From: Sporomusaceae bacterium
Lineage (GTDB): Bacteria; Bacillota; Negativicutes; UBA1444
DNA length: 64,000 nt
Assembly: GCA_018434355.1 (NCBI GenBank)
Contig: JAHDPL010000014.1
Span: 1-64,000, forward strand
Direction: 5' to 3'
Shown: piece after piece, positions 16,824 through 25,964 of the stretch
Layout of the letters: the number at the start of each line of letters is the position of its first letter
Position numbering within the stretch: position 1 is the stretch's first letter
Made by a program: the position numbers and the translations under genes
Notes under the pieces: model-generated
Databases searched by the model: none
What the model was told of the DNA's origin: nothing
The model's input: only the letters and a program-made list of their open reading frames with translations

Positions 16824-17372
16824 TTATGACTCCCCTTTCACGGATATTTCAACTTCTGCCGTTGCGTCGTCCGTCACCGGCGCAACGATTTCAGGTTCAC
16901 CAAACTCTCCCGGTACAGTAACTGTCGTGATGTACCCGGGGGAATCTGTGGTGGAGATGCTATAAGTAACGATCAGGTCAATATTGGCTCGTTCTTCCCA
17001 ACTGCGCCCGTCAACTAGCGCGGTCAGGTCTTGCGGGGTTTCGGCCCGAACAAAAGCAATTCTTGCGGAAAGACACCGGTCGACAATTGTCGGCCGCCTG
17101 AGCGCGAGCCAAAGCGAATTGCATATGTCAATCGCTCCGCGACCAAAGGCGTTGACTGATAACGTTGCCTCTCGTCGCCCTAAAATGTCCAGCGTACCAG
17201 ATCCGTCGTTTCGCCGCCTGACCTCATTCCCAAGATCGCGTTCCGGCGACAGGTTAAGGGAAATGTATGGATTTGCCGGTTTGGGTGCGTTTTGCTTGTC
17301 CCATATGCATTTTGTCGCTGTAAGCTCCGCAATCAGTGATAAAACAAACGCTTTGATCTGCGCTTTCGTCAA
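16824..17372 (-). CDS. neck/tail terminator protein (LIC_12616-like)
   Basis: 182 residues with an N-terminal helical segment, then beta-rich TLDILGRREATLSVNAFGRGA and CLSARIAFVRAETPQDLTALVDGRSWEERANIDLIVTYS. It sits between head-tail adaptors and the sheath gene. The last 35 residues are acidic and poorly conserved in appearance. Call from position and pattern. Confidence 0.65.
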   Translation of the reverse strand: MTKAQIKAFVLSLIAELTATKCIWDKQNAPKPANPYISLNLSPERDLGNEVRRRNDGSGTLDILGRREATLSVNAFGRGAIDICNSLWLALRRPTIVDRCLSARIAFVRAETPQDLTALVDGRSWEERANIDLIVTYSISTTDSPGYITTVTVPGEFGEPEIVAPVTDDATAEVEISVKGES

Positions 17373-17713
17373 TTCACCTTCACCTCCACGGCCAACGCTT
17401 TGTAGTGCGGGAGTACACCCATTTGATAGCCGTCACAGGCGACAATCTCCCATTGTTTTCCTTGCCATGTCACTTGGTCGGCGTTTTGTCTAGCGCCCTG
17501 ATCTGCCGGCAACAACTGTGACTCTGCGTAGATTTTTACAGCCTTGGAACTGCGACGCCCTTCGGGCAAGGCGTCCATTTCTTCAAGTCGCAGCGGCTGC
17601 ACACTCATTCGCACTGATAATTCTGCGGGAATTCCTTCCACCCATACGCCTTCATCGTTATAATCTCCCTGGCCAGTCCGAGTTACAGTGATCGGTTTAC
17701 GAAAACTGCTCAT
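17369..17713 (-). CDS. head-tail joining/closure protein
   Basis: 114 residues. The beta-rich sequence PITVTRTGQGDYNDEGVWVEG, VTWQGKQWEIVACDGYQMGVLPHYKALAVEV fits small head-closure proteins. It overlaps both neighbours by four bases, a sign of coupled translation in the connector module. Confidence 0.6.
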   Translation of the reverse strand: MSSFRKPITVTRTGQGDYNDEGVWVEGIPAELSVRMSVQPLRLEEMDALPEGRRSSKAVKIYAESQLLPADQGARQNADQVTWQGKQWEIVACDGYQMGVLPHYKALAVEVKVN

Positions 17714-18342
17714 TTCTTTTTACCCTCCCCTCGACCACGGATGATATACCGAACTGACGAGCGCATGCGGCCGGAATCGATAAGTGGTGTAATCGCACCT
17801 CTTTTTTTCTTTCTTTTTTTCCGGATGGTTGATGGTGCGTTTGGCGTGAATGGGCCATCAACAATTTTCTTTTGGATGTCTCTTTGGATCATGAGCCCCA
17901 GAGCATCCAGTACCGTCGCGGCGTCTTTTTTCCCTGCAGTGACCAAGTCAACCTGCTTGATTGCAGCCCGCTCCCATTCCTTGTTTTTTTCATCAAAAGT
18001 ATTTTTTAAGAATGGCCTCTCTGGAATCACAATGGAATACGGACCAACATTGTGTTGCATCGCAAAGTTGGCCCGTTTTTTCTTGACAAACTTGGATATG
18101 CTGGTTTCCCCGGTTTTCCGATTCAACTTCATCTTATGGTAGGTCATAATGCTGTGCGCTTCACGGTTAATTGTTGCCCCGAACTCATGAATGGCGCCCA
18201 GCTGTGCGACAGTCATTTTTCCGTCTTGGGTCATGTCTCCGGCCTGCAGTCCGACCGCAACCTCCTGTTTTCGCAGCTTGATCAGTTCCTGTTTGATCTT
18301 TTTGTAGCCACGATCAATGTCCTTGACATAGCTTTTCCCCAT
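17710..18342 (-). CDS. tail completion / virion morphogenesis protein (gp10-like)
   Basis: 210 residues, strongly basic. It has VAVGLQAGDMTQDGKMTVAQLGAIHEFGATI and IPERPFLKNTFDEKNKEW, the pattern of HK97 gp10 / Mu-type morphogenesis proteins, and a Lys/Arg-rich stretch around 180-190. It probably acts at the head-tail interface. Confidence 0.7.
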   Translation of the reverse strand: MGKSYVKDIDRGYKKIKQELIKLRKQEVAVGLQAGDMTQDGKMTVAQLGAIHEFGATINREAHSIMTYHKMKLNRKTGETSISKFVKKKRANFAMQHNVGPYSIVIPERPFLKNTFDEKNKEWERAAIKQVDLVTAGKKDAATVLDALGLMIQRDIQKKIVDGPFTPNAPSTIRKKRKKKRGAITPLIDSGRMRSSVRYIIRGRGEGKKK

Positions 18343-18348
18343 GCCGCG

Positions 18349-18738
18349 TCACCCCATGCGGGTCGCCAACGGGACTATCGCCATCCGTACGAGGCGTTTA
18401 AACTCCAACCCGTAAGCTGTGCGTTCCAGATTGTCAAAGAAACTGCCGCTTGCATTCGGCGATCTGCTGTTGTCAGCATAACTGCGGGACAAATCGCCTT
18501 CCCGCTCAGAAGTGACTCTTCCGCCGGTAGTCATGCCGGCAGAACTGCCCGACGACGTGACAAGCGCCTGCCATGCAAGCCAGTGAGCTGCCAAATACGC
18601 AAGCGCTTGCGGATATAGCTTGCCGAACTTAGACTCACTGACTTGTGGTGCAACGAGCGAAAAGACCACATCGACGGTCTCATCGCTCGTTGCGGAAAAC
18701 TCAGAAGCTACCAAGCGGAATGCCTGTAGCGCCGTCAT
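18349..18738 (-). CDS. head-tail connector (DUF4054-like)
   Basis: 129 residues. FRLVASEFSATSDETVDVVFSLVAPQVS, YPQALAYLAAHWLAWQAL and the flexible SAGMTTGGRVTSEREGDLSRSY loop match DUF4054 adaptor proteins that dock on the portal. Confidence 0.75.
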   Translation of the reverse strand: MTALQAFRLVASEFSATSDETVDVVFSLVAPQVSESKFGKLYPQALAYLAAHWLAWQALVTSSGSSAGMTTGGRVTSEREGDLSRSYADNSRSPNASGSFFDNLERTAYGLEFKRLVRMAIVPLATRMG

Positions 18739-18740
18739 GG

Positions 18741-19049
18741 CTAACCCTGGTCAGCTGCGCGGATTGCGGCGATAATATCCGTCTTGGATTTTGCAGGCCC
18801 CAAGTCGATGTTTTCTTTGGCCGCAAGCGCCTTCAGTTGAGACACGGTCATGTCCTGGAGCGGATCTTCTTCAGGCAATGCAGGCTTGTCATCTTCGGTC
18901 AGCGTCAAAATCTTATTGGCTATCTTTGCGGCGATGCGCGGATGCGCAATGTCTTTTTCGGTCACCGGCGTAGGGTCGGCGCCGGGAATGAGGTTTTTCC
19001 CGCCAATGCAGATAATGCCGACACTATTGTTTTGTAGATATTTCGCCAT
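18741..19049 (-). CDS. small head protein with HeH/LEM-like C-terminus
   Basis: 102 residues. The C-terminus (MTVSQLKALAAKENIDLG...KTDIIAAI) is a HeH/SAP-like helix-extended-helix, often found in accessory capsid proteins or fused to connector proteins. The gene lies between capsid and connector genes. The precise role is not clear. Confidence 0.6.
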   Translation of the reverse strand: MAKYLQNNSVGIICIGGKNLIPGADPTPVTEKDIAHPRIAAKIANKILTLTEDDKPALPEEDPLQDMTVSQLKALAAKENIDLGPAKSKTDIIAAIRAADQG

Positions 19050-19052
19050 GAT

Positions 19053-20027
19053 TTAGCACCCCTCTGCTTTGATGATGGACAACGGATAGTATACGATCAG
19101 GCCGGCGCAGCGGCTATGGCACGGAATGACAAATTCCAACCCTTCGGCTTGCGGCGGAAACTGTTCGAACGGTTGCGGGATTTCGAGGGTCAGTTTGTCC
19201 GGGCTCTTTTTGTACATCATGCAGACGTTCGTCCCGTCAGTACCCGCTCCGTTCAGTTCCGGAACAACCTCAACGTTTTTGACATACGGGGAATTTTTGA
19301 GGAAGAACTCCAGGATGGTGGTGTCGGAATTGTCCGATCGAGGACGTGTCGCCAGATCGGCATGAGTTTCATGGTCCAGAAGCAAAGTGTCGGGACGTTC
19401 AACGTTTTGCGTCAACTCAAGCATTTTGGCAACCATGCCGTTCAGGTCGCGAAGCACCTGCGCCGCAGTTTTGTCGGCAAACTTGGTGCTGGCGGCATCT
19501 TCGGCGTCGACGCCATCGTCAGGCAAGGTGTAGTCAGTGATGTTCGGATGATTGATTAGACCAACCAGGCCGTGCTTGGCATCACCAAAATAGGCAATGC
19601 GATTCACTTCCTGATCGTTTGCACGCCGAACTGCGTTTGCCTTGCGTTGCTCCAGCGGCTTGCCTGCCATGCGGGCGGCCCGGATGTCCTGAATGGAATA
19701 ACCGTAGCTGGCGCCGATCGATTTCACCTTTGCCGTGAATTCTTTGCCCACCAGGTCGACACGCGGCAGATCGGTTGCGTAATTGCTGATGATTTTGGCA
19801 AATCCAACCGCATCATACTGTTGATACGTGATGGTCTCAGCTCCAGATCCCGCTTCGCTCGACACCGGAATGTTCTTGGTTGCGGTCAATTCCGGATATT
19901 TCACGTCATAAGACTGAGCCTTGACATGTTCGAGTTCGCGAGCGAAGAATACCGATTCGTTGGCATCCAGTCGCTGAGATGCCTGGATTACGGCAAAATC
20001 ACGTTCGTCATAGCGTTTTTCTTTCAT
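19053..20027 (-). CDS. major capsid protein (DUF2184-like)
   Basis: 324 residues. RDFAVIQASQRLDANESVFFARELEHVKAQ, the YDVKYPELTATKNIPVSSEAG region and TLLLDHETHADLATRPRSDNS match DUF2184 capsid proteins, an HK97-fold family. It forms the shell after the scaffold is removed. Confidence 0.8.
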   Translation of the reverse strand: MKEKRYDERDFAVIQASQRLDANESVFFARELEHVKAQSYDVKYPELTATKNIPVSSEAGSGAETITYQQYDAVGFAKIISNYATDLPRVDLVGKEFTAKVKSIGASYGYSIQDIRAARMAGKPLEQRKANAVRRANDQEVNRIAYFGDAKHGLVGLINHPNITDYTLPDDGVDAEDAASTKFADKTAAQVLRDLNGMVAKMLELTQNVERPDTLLLDHETHADLATRPRSDNSDTTILEFFLKNSPYVKNVEVVPELNGAGTDGTNVCMMYKKSPDKLTLEIPQPFEQFPPQAEGLEFVIPCHSRCAGLIVYYPLSIIKAEGC

Positions 20028-20041
20028 TGTTCAACCCTCCC

Positions 20042-20779
20042 CTAGTTAAGTTCCACCACGGCGATTCCCGCGCCGGTGGTAGATGTTTTGAATTTTGCTC
20101 CGGCAATGGCCGTTGCAGTGCTGGAAATGGTGATGTCAAACCCTTCACCAACAATGAAGTCCTGAGTCCCATCAGCAATGGCAAACTTGATGTCGTTGGC
20201 GAAAGTGGCGCCGACAGCAACGTCACCCAGGACAAAGCCATCAGGATCGATCACGCGGAACGTTCCGCTGTTGCTGGCCGCCGCAATGCAGCGAACCGTG
20301 TAAACACCAACCTTGGCGCCGGTGAGAATCGGGGTCGTTGCGTCGAGCGTCAACGCACCCGTATTTGCCGCGTTGCCTCCAGACTTGGCTGCCGCAGCTG
20401 CGGACAGTCCGGCCGAAGCAGCGAATTTCCCCGCGGTGGCTCCGGTGTGTACCAGGAATGCCTGCGCATCAACCGCAACAGCCACAGTCACAGGAACCCA
20501 AATGCGCCCTTTATTGAGGACGGGAACCGTATCTTTGTCACCAAAAACAACAGCGCCTGCTGCGTTTTGTTCTTTGGCTTGCAACAAGGCAATTCCCTTG
20601 AATGCAGTCACGGCGGCGGCGGGCAATTTCACTTGATTTTCTGTGGTACCGCCAACGACGCCATAACCGGGATAAACATTGTCTGTCTCCACGGCAAAGG
20701 AATCGATCGTGCGCCCCGTCAGATCGCACAGAGTGCCGGCAATGGCCGGGTTCATGTTTGCACTATAGGTCAATTGCAT
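20042..20779 (-). CDS. structural cement / decoration protein (Gp24-like N-terminal domain)
   Basis: 245 residues. The N-terminal part (NPAIAGTLCDLTGRTIDSFAVE, PGYGVVGG) is the structural cement domain. The remainder is Ala/Gly/Thr-rich beta sequence suited to a capsid surface or head fibre extension. Located directly between scaffold and capsid genes. Confidence 0.7.
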   Translation of the reverse strand: MQLTYSANMNPAIAGTLCDLTGRTIDSFAVETDNVYPGYGVVGGTTENQVKLPAAAVTAFKGIALLQAKEQNAAGAVVFGDKDTVPVLNKGRIWVPVTVAVAVDAQAFLVHTGATAGKFAASAGLSAAAAAKSGGNAANTGALTLDATTPILTGAKVGVYTVRCIAAASNSGTFRVIDPDGFVLGDVAVGATFANDIKFAIADGTQDFIVGEGFDITISSTATAIAGAKFKTSTTGAGIAVVELN

Positions 20780-20781
20780 GA

Positions 20782-21345
20782 TTATTTACCTCCTTTGTCG
20801 CCTTTATAGGCGTTTTTCTGGTCTTCGATCATTTGTTGACGCCGCTCCGCAGCCGACAACTCCTCGGTATCCTGTCGTTGATTAGGCGGCGCAGAAGCTT
20901 TCTTGCGCTGATCGGCCATTGCGTCATTGCGCTTATCAGACTTGGCCAGGTCAAACGCTGCGTCAAGATAGGCGTCGGATTTTCCCGCCGGATCGAACGA
21001 GTCACCGCGGACCGCCTTGATAACTGCAATTTTGATTTCCTGGTCCGTCATTTCTTCGGCTTTGTCAATTCGGAATCCGGCTGCGGTATAAATTAGCTCA
21101 ACACGGGCCTTGACATTCTCTGCCAGCGCTTCGGCCGCATCCTTACGGACCTTCTCCAGTTCTGCCGGATAGCCGTCGACTTTTGCCTGCAGCCCGTCTT
21201 TCTCGGCGGTAACCGAATCAAGACGCTTTTGCGTTTCGGTCACCTTTCCCTCGGCTTCATCTGCGCGTTTTGATTCTTTGTTCAAGGCGTTGATTACCTC
21301 GGGGGCGGCTTCGTATTCGATGCCGTCCAGTCTGATTTTTGCCAT
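20782..21345 (-). CDS. nested scaffold protein from an internal start
   Basis: An internal ATG at 21345 (MAKIRLDGIEYEAAPEV) is preceded by GAGGAGG at an ideal distance, inside the protease-scaffold gene. It would produce a free 187-residue coiled-coil scaffold lacking the protease. This is the arrangement of lambda C/Nu3 and many other phages. That the internal start is used is inferred from the ribosome site. Confidence 0.6.
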   Translation of the reverse strand: MAKIRLDGIEYEAAPEVINALNKESKRADEAEGKVTETQKRLDSVTAEKDGLQAKVDGYPAELEKVRKDAAEALAENVKARVELIYTAAGFRIDKAEEMTDQEIKIAVIKAVRGDSFDPAGKSDAYLDAAFDLAKSDKRNDAMADQRKKASAPPNQRQDTEELSAAERRQQMIEDQKNAYKGDKGGK

Positions 21346-21888
21346 GGGTTTTTCCTCCTCGTTTTCGAAAATTTCTTCGCCATCAAGGTTTAGGCGGGCA
21401 ATTCGCCCAGCTTTACCTCGTGGAAGGACTGATAAATGGTTTGTTTCGATGTTTCGCTGCACGCCATCATAGGGTTGGCCGTCCGGTGTTGTTCCCGGAG
21501 TTGGATCGTAGTCAACTCGATATCCGACCGATAACTCTCGATAACTCCCCAACGCCGCTGGGTCATGAATTACAATATCGGCCCGGACGGTTTCGCCATC
21601 CTGCCGTCCTTCGCTTAGGATTGTCCCAACCGATACCTTCCGCGCGTTTTTCGGGGTTACATCTCCTTCAGTCGGATGGCGGATCGTGATCGGCTTTCCC
21701 TTGTACGATGCAAGGCTGTCGGCGCGGAAGACTTCCTCTGGTGGCCGATATTCGCGACGCATGGATCCGTCCGGATTACGGTAGATAAAAACCCCGCTGC
21801 GGGTTAAAATCGGTTGGTCGTGCAAAAAACCGTCTGCATCAATCCTTGCAGACGGTAATGCAACACTGTCAAATCGTGTTACTGCCAT
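20782..21888 (-). CDS. DUF2213 head maturation protease fused to scaffold
   Basis: Start set at the ATG after AAAGGGGGTG; an in-frame start 69 bases upstream overlaps the previous gene. About 368 residues. The N-terminal DUF2213 protease has GKPITIRHP (His about 71) and YRELSVGY (Ser about 120) as likely catalytic residues. From about 182 on the protein is a charged coiled coil typical of a scaffold, ending in a Gln/Lys/Glu-rich tail. It assembles the procapsid and then digests the scaffold. Confidence 0.8.
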   Translation of the reverse strand: MAVTRFDSVALPSARIDADGFLHDQPILTRSGVFIYRNPDGSMRREYRPPEEVFRADSLASYKGKPITIRHPTEGDVTPKNARKVSVGTILSEGRQDGETVRADIVIHDPAALGSYRELSVGYRVDYDPTPGTTPDGQPYDGVQRNIETNHLSVLPRGKAGRIARLNLDGEEIFENEEEKPMAKIRLDGIEYEAAPEVINALNKESKRADEAEGKVTETQKRLDSVTAEKDGLQAKVDGYPAELEKVRKDAAEALAENVKARVELIYTAAGFRIDKAEEMTDQEIKIAVIKAVRGDSFDPAGKSDAYLDAAFDLAKSDKRNDAMADQRKKASAPPNQRQDTEELSAAERRQQMIEDQKNAYKGDKGGK

Positions 21889-21928
21889 TATTCTATTCAC
21901 CCCCTTTCGCGGCAGGATGCAACAGTAA

Positions 21929-22768
21929 TCAAACCATTCCATTTGCTCCATAGACATTCATGGCATCGGTATCGATAACCGGCAAGGCAACGCACCGACA
22001 GCGGATCGGATAACCCGGTGGGCCTCCGACTGGCGGCGGATGGATGATTTTCCCGTTATGCACCTTTCCTTCTGCTCCGGTACCCGGCCATGCAAAATAT
22101 TTTCCTTCACGCTCTGCATGGCTTTCTCTCACCCGAGCGTCTAAGCTTGTAGACCATTTGTAGAATTTTATTCCAGCTGTCATTTGCCGATGCTGGCTGA
22201 TCAGACCGTTGAGCTTGCCGATTTGGTCGACTGCAATCAATTGAGCCCGCCCATTGCTTACCGCATAGATATCTTTGATTTCCTCGGCAATATCCGTGCC
22301 CATCGTCCCCTGTTGAAGCCCACGGGAAACGACTCCCTGTAGTCGGCCAAAGTATTCGGTTGGAATCGATTTGATAAGTCGAACGTTCTCAGCAGTCCAC
22401 TCTTCAAGAAGCCTTGAAAGATCAGGCTCGGCGATAAAAATATCTACTTTTAGCGCCGATTTTATAACAGCCTGAAATTCCTGCTTGGTATGACCGGACA
22501 ATTGCTGCGCGATCCGTTTGGCCTTGGCTATGGCGGCCATTGTTATACCGTCGCGCTCATAAATGTCTTGGATTAGCTGAACGATTCGCTCGCTGGTTGA
22601 AGACTGCCCGGACTGGTTATCTTCAAAGAGATTCGAATCAATTTGCTGCATGGTGGTATCATTCAGCGATTTGACGATTGCTCTGAGGGTTCTTTGGTAC
22701 TCTCTTTCCATCGACCGCGGATACCGCCAGATTCGTTTGCTTTCCACCAGGGTCTTTTTGTTGATCAT
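21929..22768 (-). CDS. minor head protein (Mu gpF-like head morphogenesis)
   Basis: 279 residues. The C-terminal gpF domain is visible: RAQLIAVDQIGKLNGLISQHRQ, FYKWSTSLDARVRESHAEREGKYF, then Cys-x-Cys near the end (GYPIRCRCVALP). The start at ATG 22768 follows GGAGAGG and lies 110 bases inside the end of the portal gene in another frame. It probably caps or enters with the DNA at the portal vertex. Confidence 0.8.
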   Translation of the reverse strand: MINKKTLVESKRIWRYPRSMEREYQRTLRAIVKSLNDTTMQQIDSNLFEDNQSGQSSTSERIVQLIQDIYERDGITMAAIAKAKRIAQQLSGHTKQEFQAVIKSALKVDIFIAEPDLSRLLEEWTAENVRLIKSIPTEYFGRLQGVVSRGLQQGTMGTDIAEEIKDIYAVSNGRAQLIAVDQIGKLNGLISQHRQMTAGIKFYKWSTSLDARVRESHAEREGKYFAWPGTGAEGKVHNGKIIHPPPVGGPPGYPIRCRCVALPVIDTDAMNVYGANGMV

Positions 22769-24065
22769 CGTCTGCCTCTCCAATCAGTTTCAGGCTTTCA
22801 TCAATCTCGAAATCATCGCCCTTGGCCAGTTTTCCCCTGACTTCACTCCCGTCAAGCGCCCCGATGCCGACATAGATTTCTGCCTCTTCGGCCCGGGCTT
22901 TCTTGGCTTCCGCTTCCAGTTTTTCCGTTTCGGCCTTCTCTTTTGCCGACGGCATCCAAAGCGGCAAGAACTTAATACACCAATTTTTGAGCTCGACGCC
23001 TCTGAACGGTCCCTTTTTCGACAACTGCACCAACTTAGTAAGACGATCCAAATTCCCTTTCAGCTTCCGTTTTTGCTGCCGTTTCACAAGCGAGTAGAAA
23101 ATCTCATTGTCGCTCTCGCCGGTCGCGTTCATCCCGGCAGGAGAACGGCCAAAAAGGACAGTGAACGGGATTCCTGTCTTTGCGCAAACGTCCAGGCCAA
23201 ATTGATCAAGCATTTCCGGCACATTGGATAAATTCAAATTGAACAACTGAAACTCATCGTTTTTGTCGATCGCTACGGTATTCAGCACCGACCGCGCCAT
23301 GTCAATCAGGGCCAATCGGTCCTTAACCTGCTTTTCGCCATCGTCGGTCATCATTTTTTCAATGAGCCCATCAAGCTTTGTCACGCTTTGCCCCATGCGT
23401 TCCAATATCAGTATGGCTAGTGCATGGGAATGATCGTTATTCCGAATAGAATCAAAAAGACCTTGCATTACCGGGAGTCCCCACCCGTTGCGTTGTTCGC
23501 GCTCTCTGTTCGGGAGAGGGTCGCCATCGAATATTAAGATTCGGCTTCGGTGTACATGAAATTGGGTACCGCGCACAGGGCTAATGAGCAGCCACTCCGG
23601 CAGGCCGAAATTCCGATCATTGGGATCATCGTTAAACAGCCAGTTATCGTAGATCACTTCTCGCCGATCATAGACTTTAATGCCTTCAATCTCGGTTATG
23701 TTCGATTCTTTCAATTCATCTTCAAAGGTACCACCATCGTTAATCGTCATCAAAATAGCGCTGCCGCCAAACAGTCGACTCCACCGCAGCGCATTGGCGA
23801 ACTCTTCCTCGGCACGAAGATCGTCGAGCGCCTGCATTATTTTTTCGTCTTCATCGTCGCCTTCGATTTCGATCCAGTTTTTTACACTTTCATCGGCTGG
23901 AAGATCGATAATGCGACGAACAAGCGCGTTACTGTATAGGGTCGCAAGCTGTTGGTCGGTTAATATGGGTGTGTCGAGAAACTGGAAGTTTGCCATTGGA
24001 TCCCGGCTTTTTAGCCCGTGGCCTACAACCGTATTCAGAAAACCATCGTTTCGTTTGTCGGCCAA
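22659..24065 (-). CDS. portal protein (DUF1073 type)
   Basis: 468 residues if started at TTG 24065, which has AGAGGTG eight bases upstream; no ATG fits the ribosome site. MANFQFLDTPILTDQQLATLYSNALVRRIIDLPADESVKNWIEIEG and PFTVLFGRSPAGMNATGESDNEIFY are diagnostic of DUF1073 portals. The C-terminal 90 residues are Lys/Glu/Ala-rich. It forms the dodecameric DNA gate. Confidence 0.85.
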   Translation of the reverse strand: MADKRNDGFLNTVVGHGLKSRDPMANFQFLDTPILTDQQLATLYSNALVRRIIDLPADESVKNWIEIEGDDEDEKIMQALDDLRAEEEFANALRWSRLFGGSAILMTINDGGTFEDELKESNITEIEGIKVYDRREVIYDNWLFNDDPNDRNFGLPEWLLISPVRGTQFHVHRSRILIFDGDPLPNREREQRNGWGLPVMQGLFDSIRNNDHSHALAILILERMGQSVTKLDGLIEKMMTDDGEKQVKDRLALIDMARSVLNTVAIDKNDEFQLFNLNLSNVPEMLDQFGLDVCAKTGIPFTVLFGRSPAGMNATGESDNEIFYSLVKRQQKRKLKGNLDRLTKLVQLSKKGPFRGVELKNWCIKFLPLWMPSAKEKAETEKLEAEAKKARAEEAEIYVGIGALDGSEVRGKLAKGDDFEIDESLKLIGEADDDQQKDPGGKQTNLAVSAVDGKRVPKNPQSNRQIAE

Positions 24066-24164
24066 GTGAACATCACCTCTTTTTTTCAAATGCAAGGAGG
24101 CCGGACCCGCCCCGGCCTTCGGGTCGAAGGATAACCCCCCGTGCAACGTTTTGCCCTCGCTAAT

Positions 24165-25406
24165 TCAGCTTGTAACGCCGGACCAGTCGCGGGATATTAT
24201 CACCGACTCCATGGCATAGCGCGTCATATCGATTGAATGGTTGTTTTTATCAGGATACCCAGATTTAAAGTTGCCATTTTTATCCCGCTCATATTCATAA
24301 CCAGTAAACTCACGAGCCGTGTTGGGGCAACGAACCGGATCAATTACGATCTGCGTTAGTCCTTGAAGCCATTTAATTCCGTGCTCAACACTATCCGGAC
24401 CTTTCTTGGCGCCGACAATATAAATGCCGCGTTTTTTGAGTTCATCAATACTTCGCGGCTCTGCGCTATCGGCTGTAATCTTGAGCCGCTTGGCCCTCGG
24501 CTTGATCGTATCGGCAATATTGTCATAACTGGCCCCGACTTTAAAGTACTCGTCAAAGATGGTTAGCGTTTTCATCGGGGCATAATAGTTCATCTTGCCC
24601 CATGCTGTCGGATCAATCGCATAGCCCCAATCAAGGCCGCTGTAAAGTTTGTCGAACCGCGCAATTTCATCATTTGTAACCGACCGCAAAATTACATTGT
24701 CGAACACCGCGCCACCGGTACCAGTTGCCTCGCCAAGATACTCGTGCCGGTACGCCGTTTCATTGGTTTGCCGAAGTATCTCCGCTTCACGAAAAAACTG
24801 CTCCCCTAGCCACTGGCGGGGAACAGTTCGATAGTCACTATGATGCACTAGCCGGTCTGGCCTGGTTATATTTGCTTCGGCATTCACCCAGTTGTTTACC
24901 GACTTCGGCGGGTTGTAGGAGTAGAAGAAGCGGAACTCTTCGCCACCACGCATGAGAGACTGGTTGATATTTCGCACCTCTTCCATGCCGTCAAACTCGT
25001 CCAGCTCTTCATACCAACCGAGCTTAAAATACCCATGCGGCAGCTTGATCGACTTGATTTTCGCCTTGTCATCGGCACCACGAAAAATAATTCGCTGCCC
25101 GGTTGGCAGATATACGAATTCAGGCGGGCTCTTGTATGCCTTGAAATAATCCTTTACCTGCAGAGCTTCAATGGCCCATTGAATTTGCGAGTATACGCTA
25201 GTTACCAAGGTCACACCGACTTTGCGCAACACTATTGCGTTGGCCAGTGGATCCTTTATGATTCCAAGAACAATTTCTAACCCAATACAGGAAGATTTCG
25301 TGCTGCCGCGTCCGCCTTTGAGCCAATAATGAACATGTCCCCCTTGCCGGACATCTCTATGAACGTCTTTCAGCCCAGGGGCAATTAACTCACTTAGGTT
25401 AATCAC
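24165..25406 (-). CDS. terminase large subunit (Terminase_3/PBSX type)
   Basis: 413 residues from GTG 25406. Walker A is GGRGSTKSS at 31-39 and Walker B is in LGWYEELDEF. The nuclease acidic residues appear in YSGLDWGYAIDP and TADSAEP and near the C-terminal DKNNHSIDMTRYAME. It packages DNA and cuts concatemers. Its start shares one base with the stop of the small subunit. Confidence 0.9.
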   Translation of the reverse strand: MINLSELIAPGLKDVHRDVRQGGHVHYWLKGGRGSTKSSCIGLEIVLGIIKDPLANAIVLRKVGVTLVTSVYSQIQWAIEALQVKDYFKAYKSPPEFVYLPTGQRIIFRGADDKAKIKSIKLPHGYFKLGWYEELDEFDGMEEVRNINQSLMRGGEEFRFFYSYNPPKSVNNWVNAEANITRPDRLVHHSDYRTVPRQWLGEQFFREAEILRQTNETAYRHEYLGEATGTGGAVFDNVILRSVTNDEIARFDKLYSGLDWGYAIDPTAWGKMNYYAPMKTLTIFDEYFKVGASYDNIADTIKPRAKRLKITADSAEPRSIDELKKRGIYIVGAKKGPDSVEHGIKWLQGLTQIVIDPVRCPNTAREFTGYEYERDKNGNFKSGYPDKNNHSIDMTRYAMESVIISRDWSGVTS

Positions 25407-25930
25407 TATACATCATCAACTATCTTAGGCGGATTAGTGATTTCGACCTTTTCGGTCAGCATTTTTTCAATCTTGGCCATCAGCTCAAGTGCAGCAACTT
25501 TCCCATGCAGCTTAATGCTTCGTTCTGACACATTCCCCGACTTTTGGCTTATTTCGGCAACTGCAGCTAAGTCAAGTTTGGATATCTTGTCGAAATCCTT
25601 AAATTTCAACCGATTGTTTTTGACTTCTACAAAGCTGTCCATTCTTGAGAAACCTATCATTGCCAACTCGTTCCTGATCCGATCGGCCGTGATCGACAAC
25701 CTGCCAAGCCGGTCCGCTTCAAGTTTATCAATCAAATCGCGGACACCAGGATGCTTTAACAACCTTGACCCGGCTTGTTTTGCAGTCTTTGGCGAGTATC
25801 CAGCGCGGATGGCGGCCTTCGTCGCGTTATATTTGTTGTCGATGAGGTATTCATGGCAAAAACGAACCATTTGATCTGTTAGGTCGATTGGTAAATCGTC
25901 AATCTTGGGCAGTTTTGGCCGTCCAGCCAT
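25406..25930 (-). CDS. terminase small subunit
   Basis: Start at ATG 25930 after GGGAGGTGAG. 174 residues with the terminase_2 helix-turn-helix (FCHEYLIDNKYNATKAAIRAGYSPKTAKQAGSRLL) in the N-terminal half and a helical oligomerisation region. It recognises the packaging site on phage DNA. Confidence 0.85.
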   Translation of the reverse strand: MAGRPKLPKIDDLPIDLTDQMVRFCHEYLIDNKYNATKAAIRAGYSPKTAKQAGSRLLKHPGVRDLIDKLEADRLGRLSITADRIRNELAMIGFSRMDSFVEVKNNRLKFKDFDKISKLDLAAVAEISQKSGNVSERSIKLHGKVAALELMAKIEKMLTEKVEITNPPKIVDDV

Positions 25931-25964
25931 GAATCTCACCTCCCGGTTTCATTAACGACGAACT

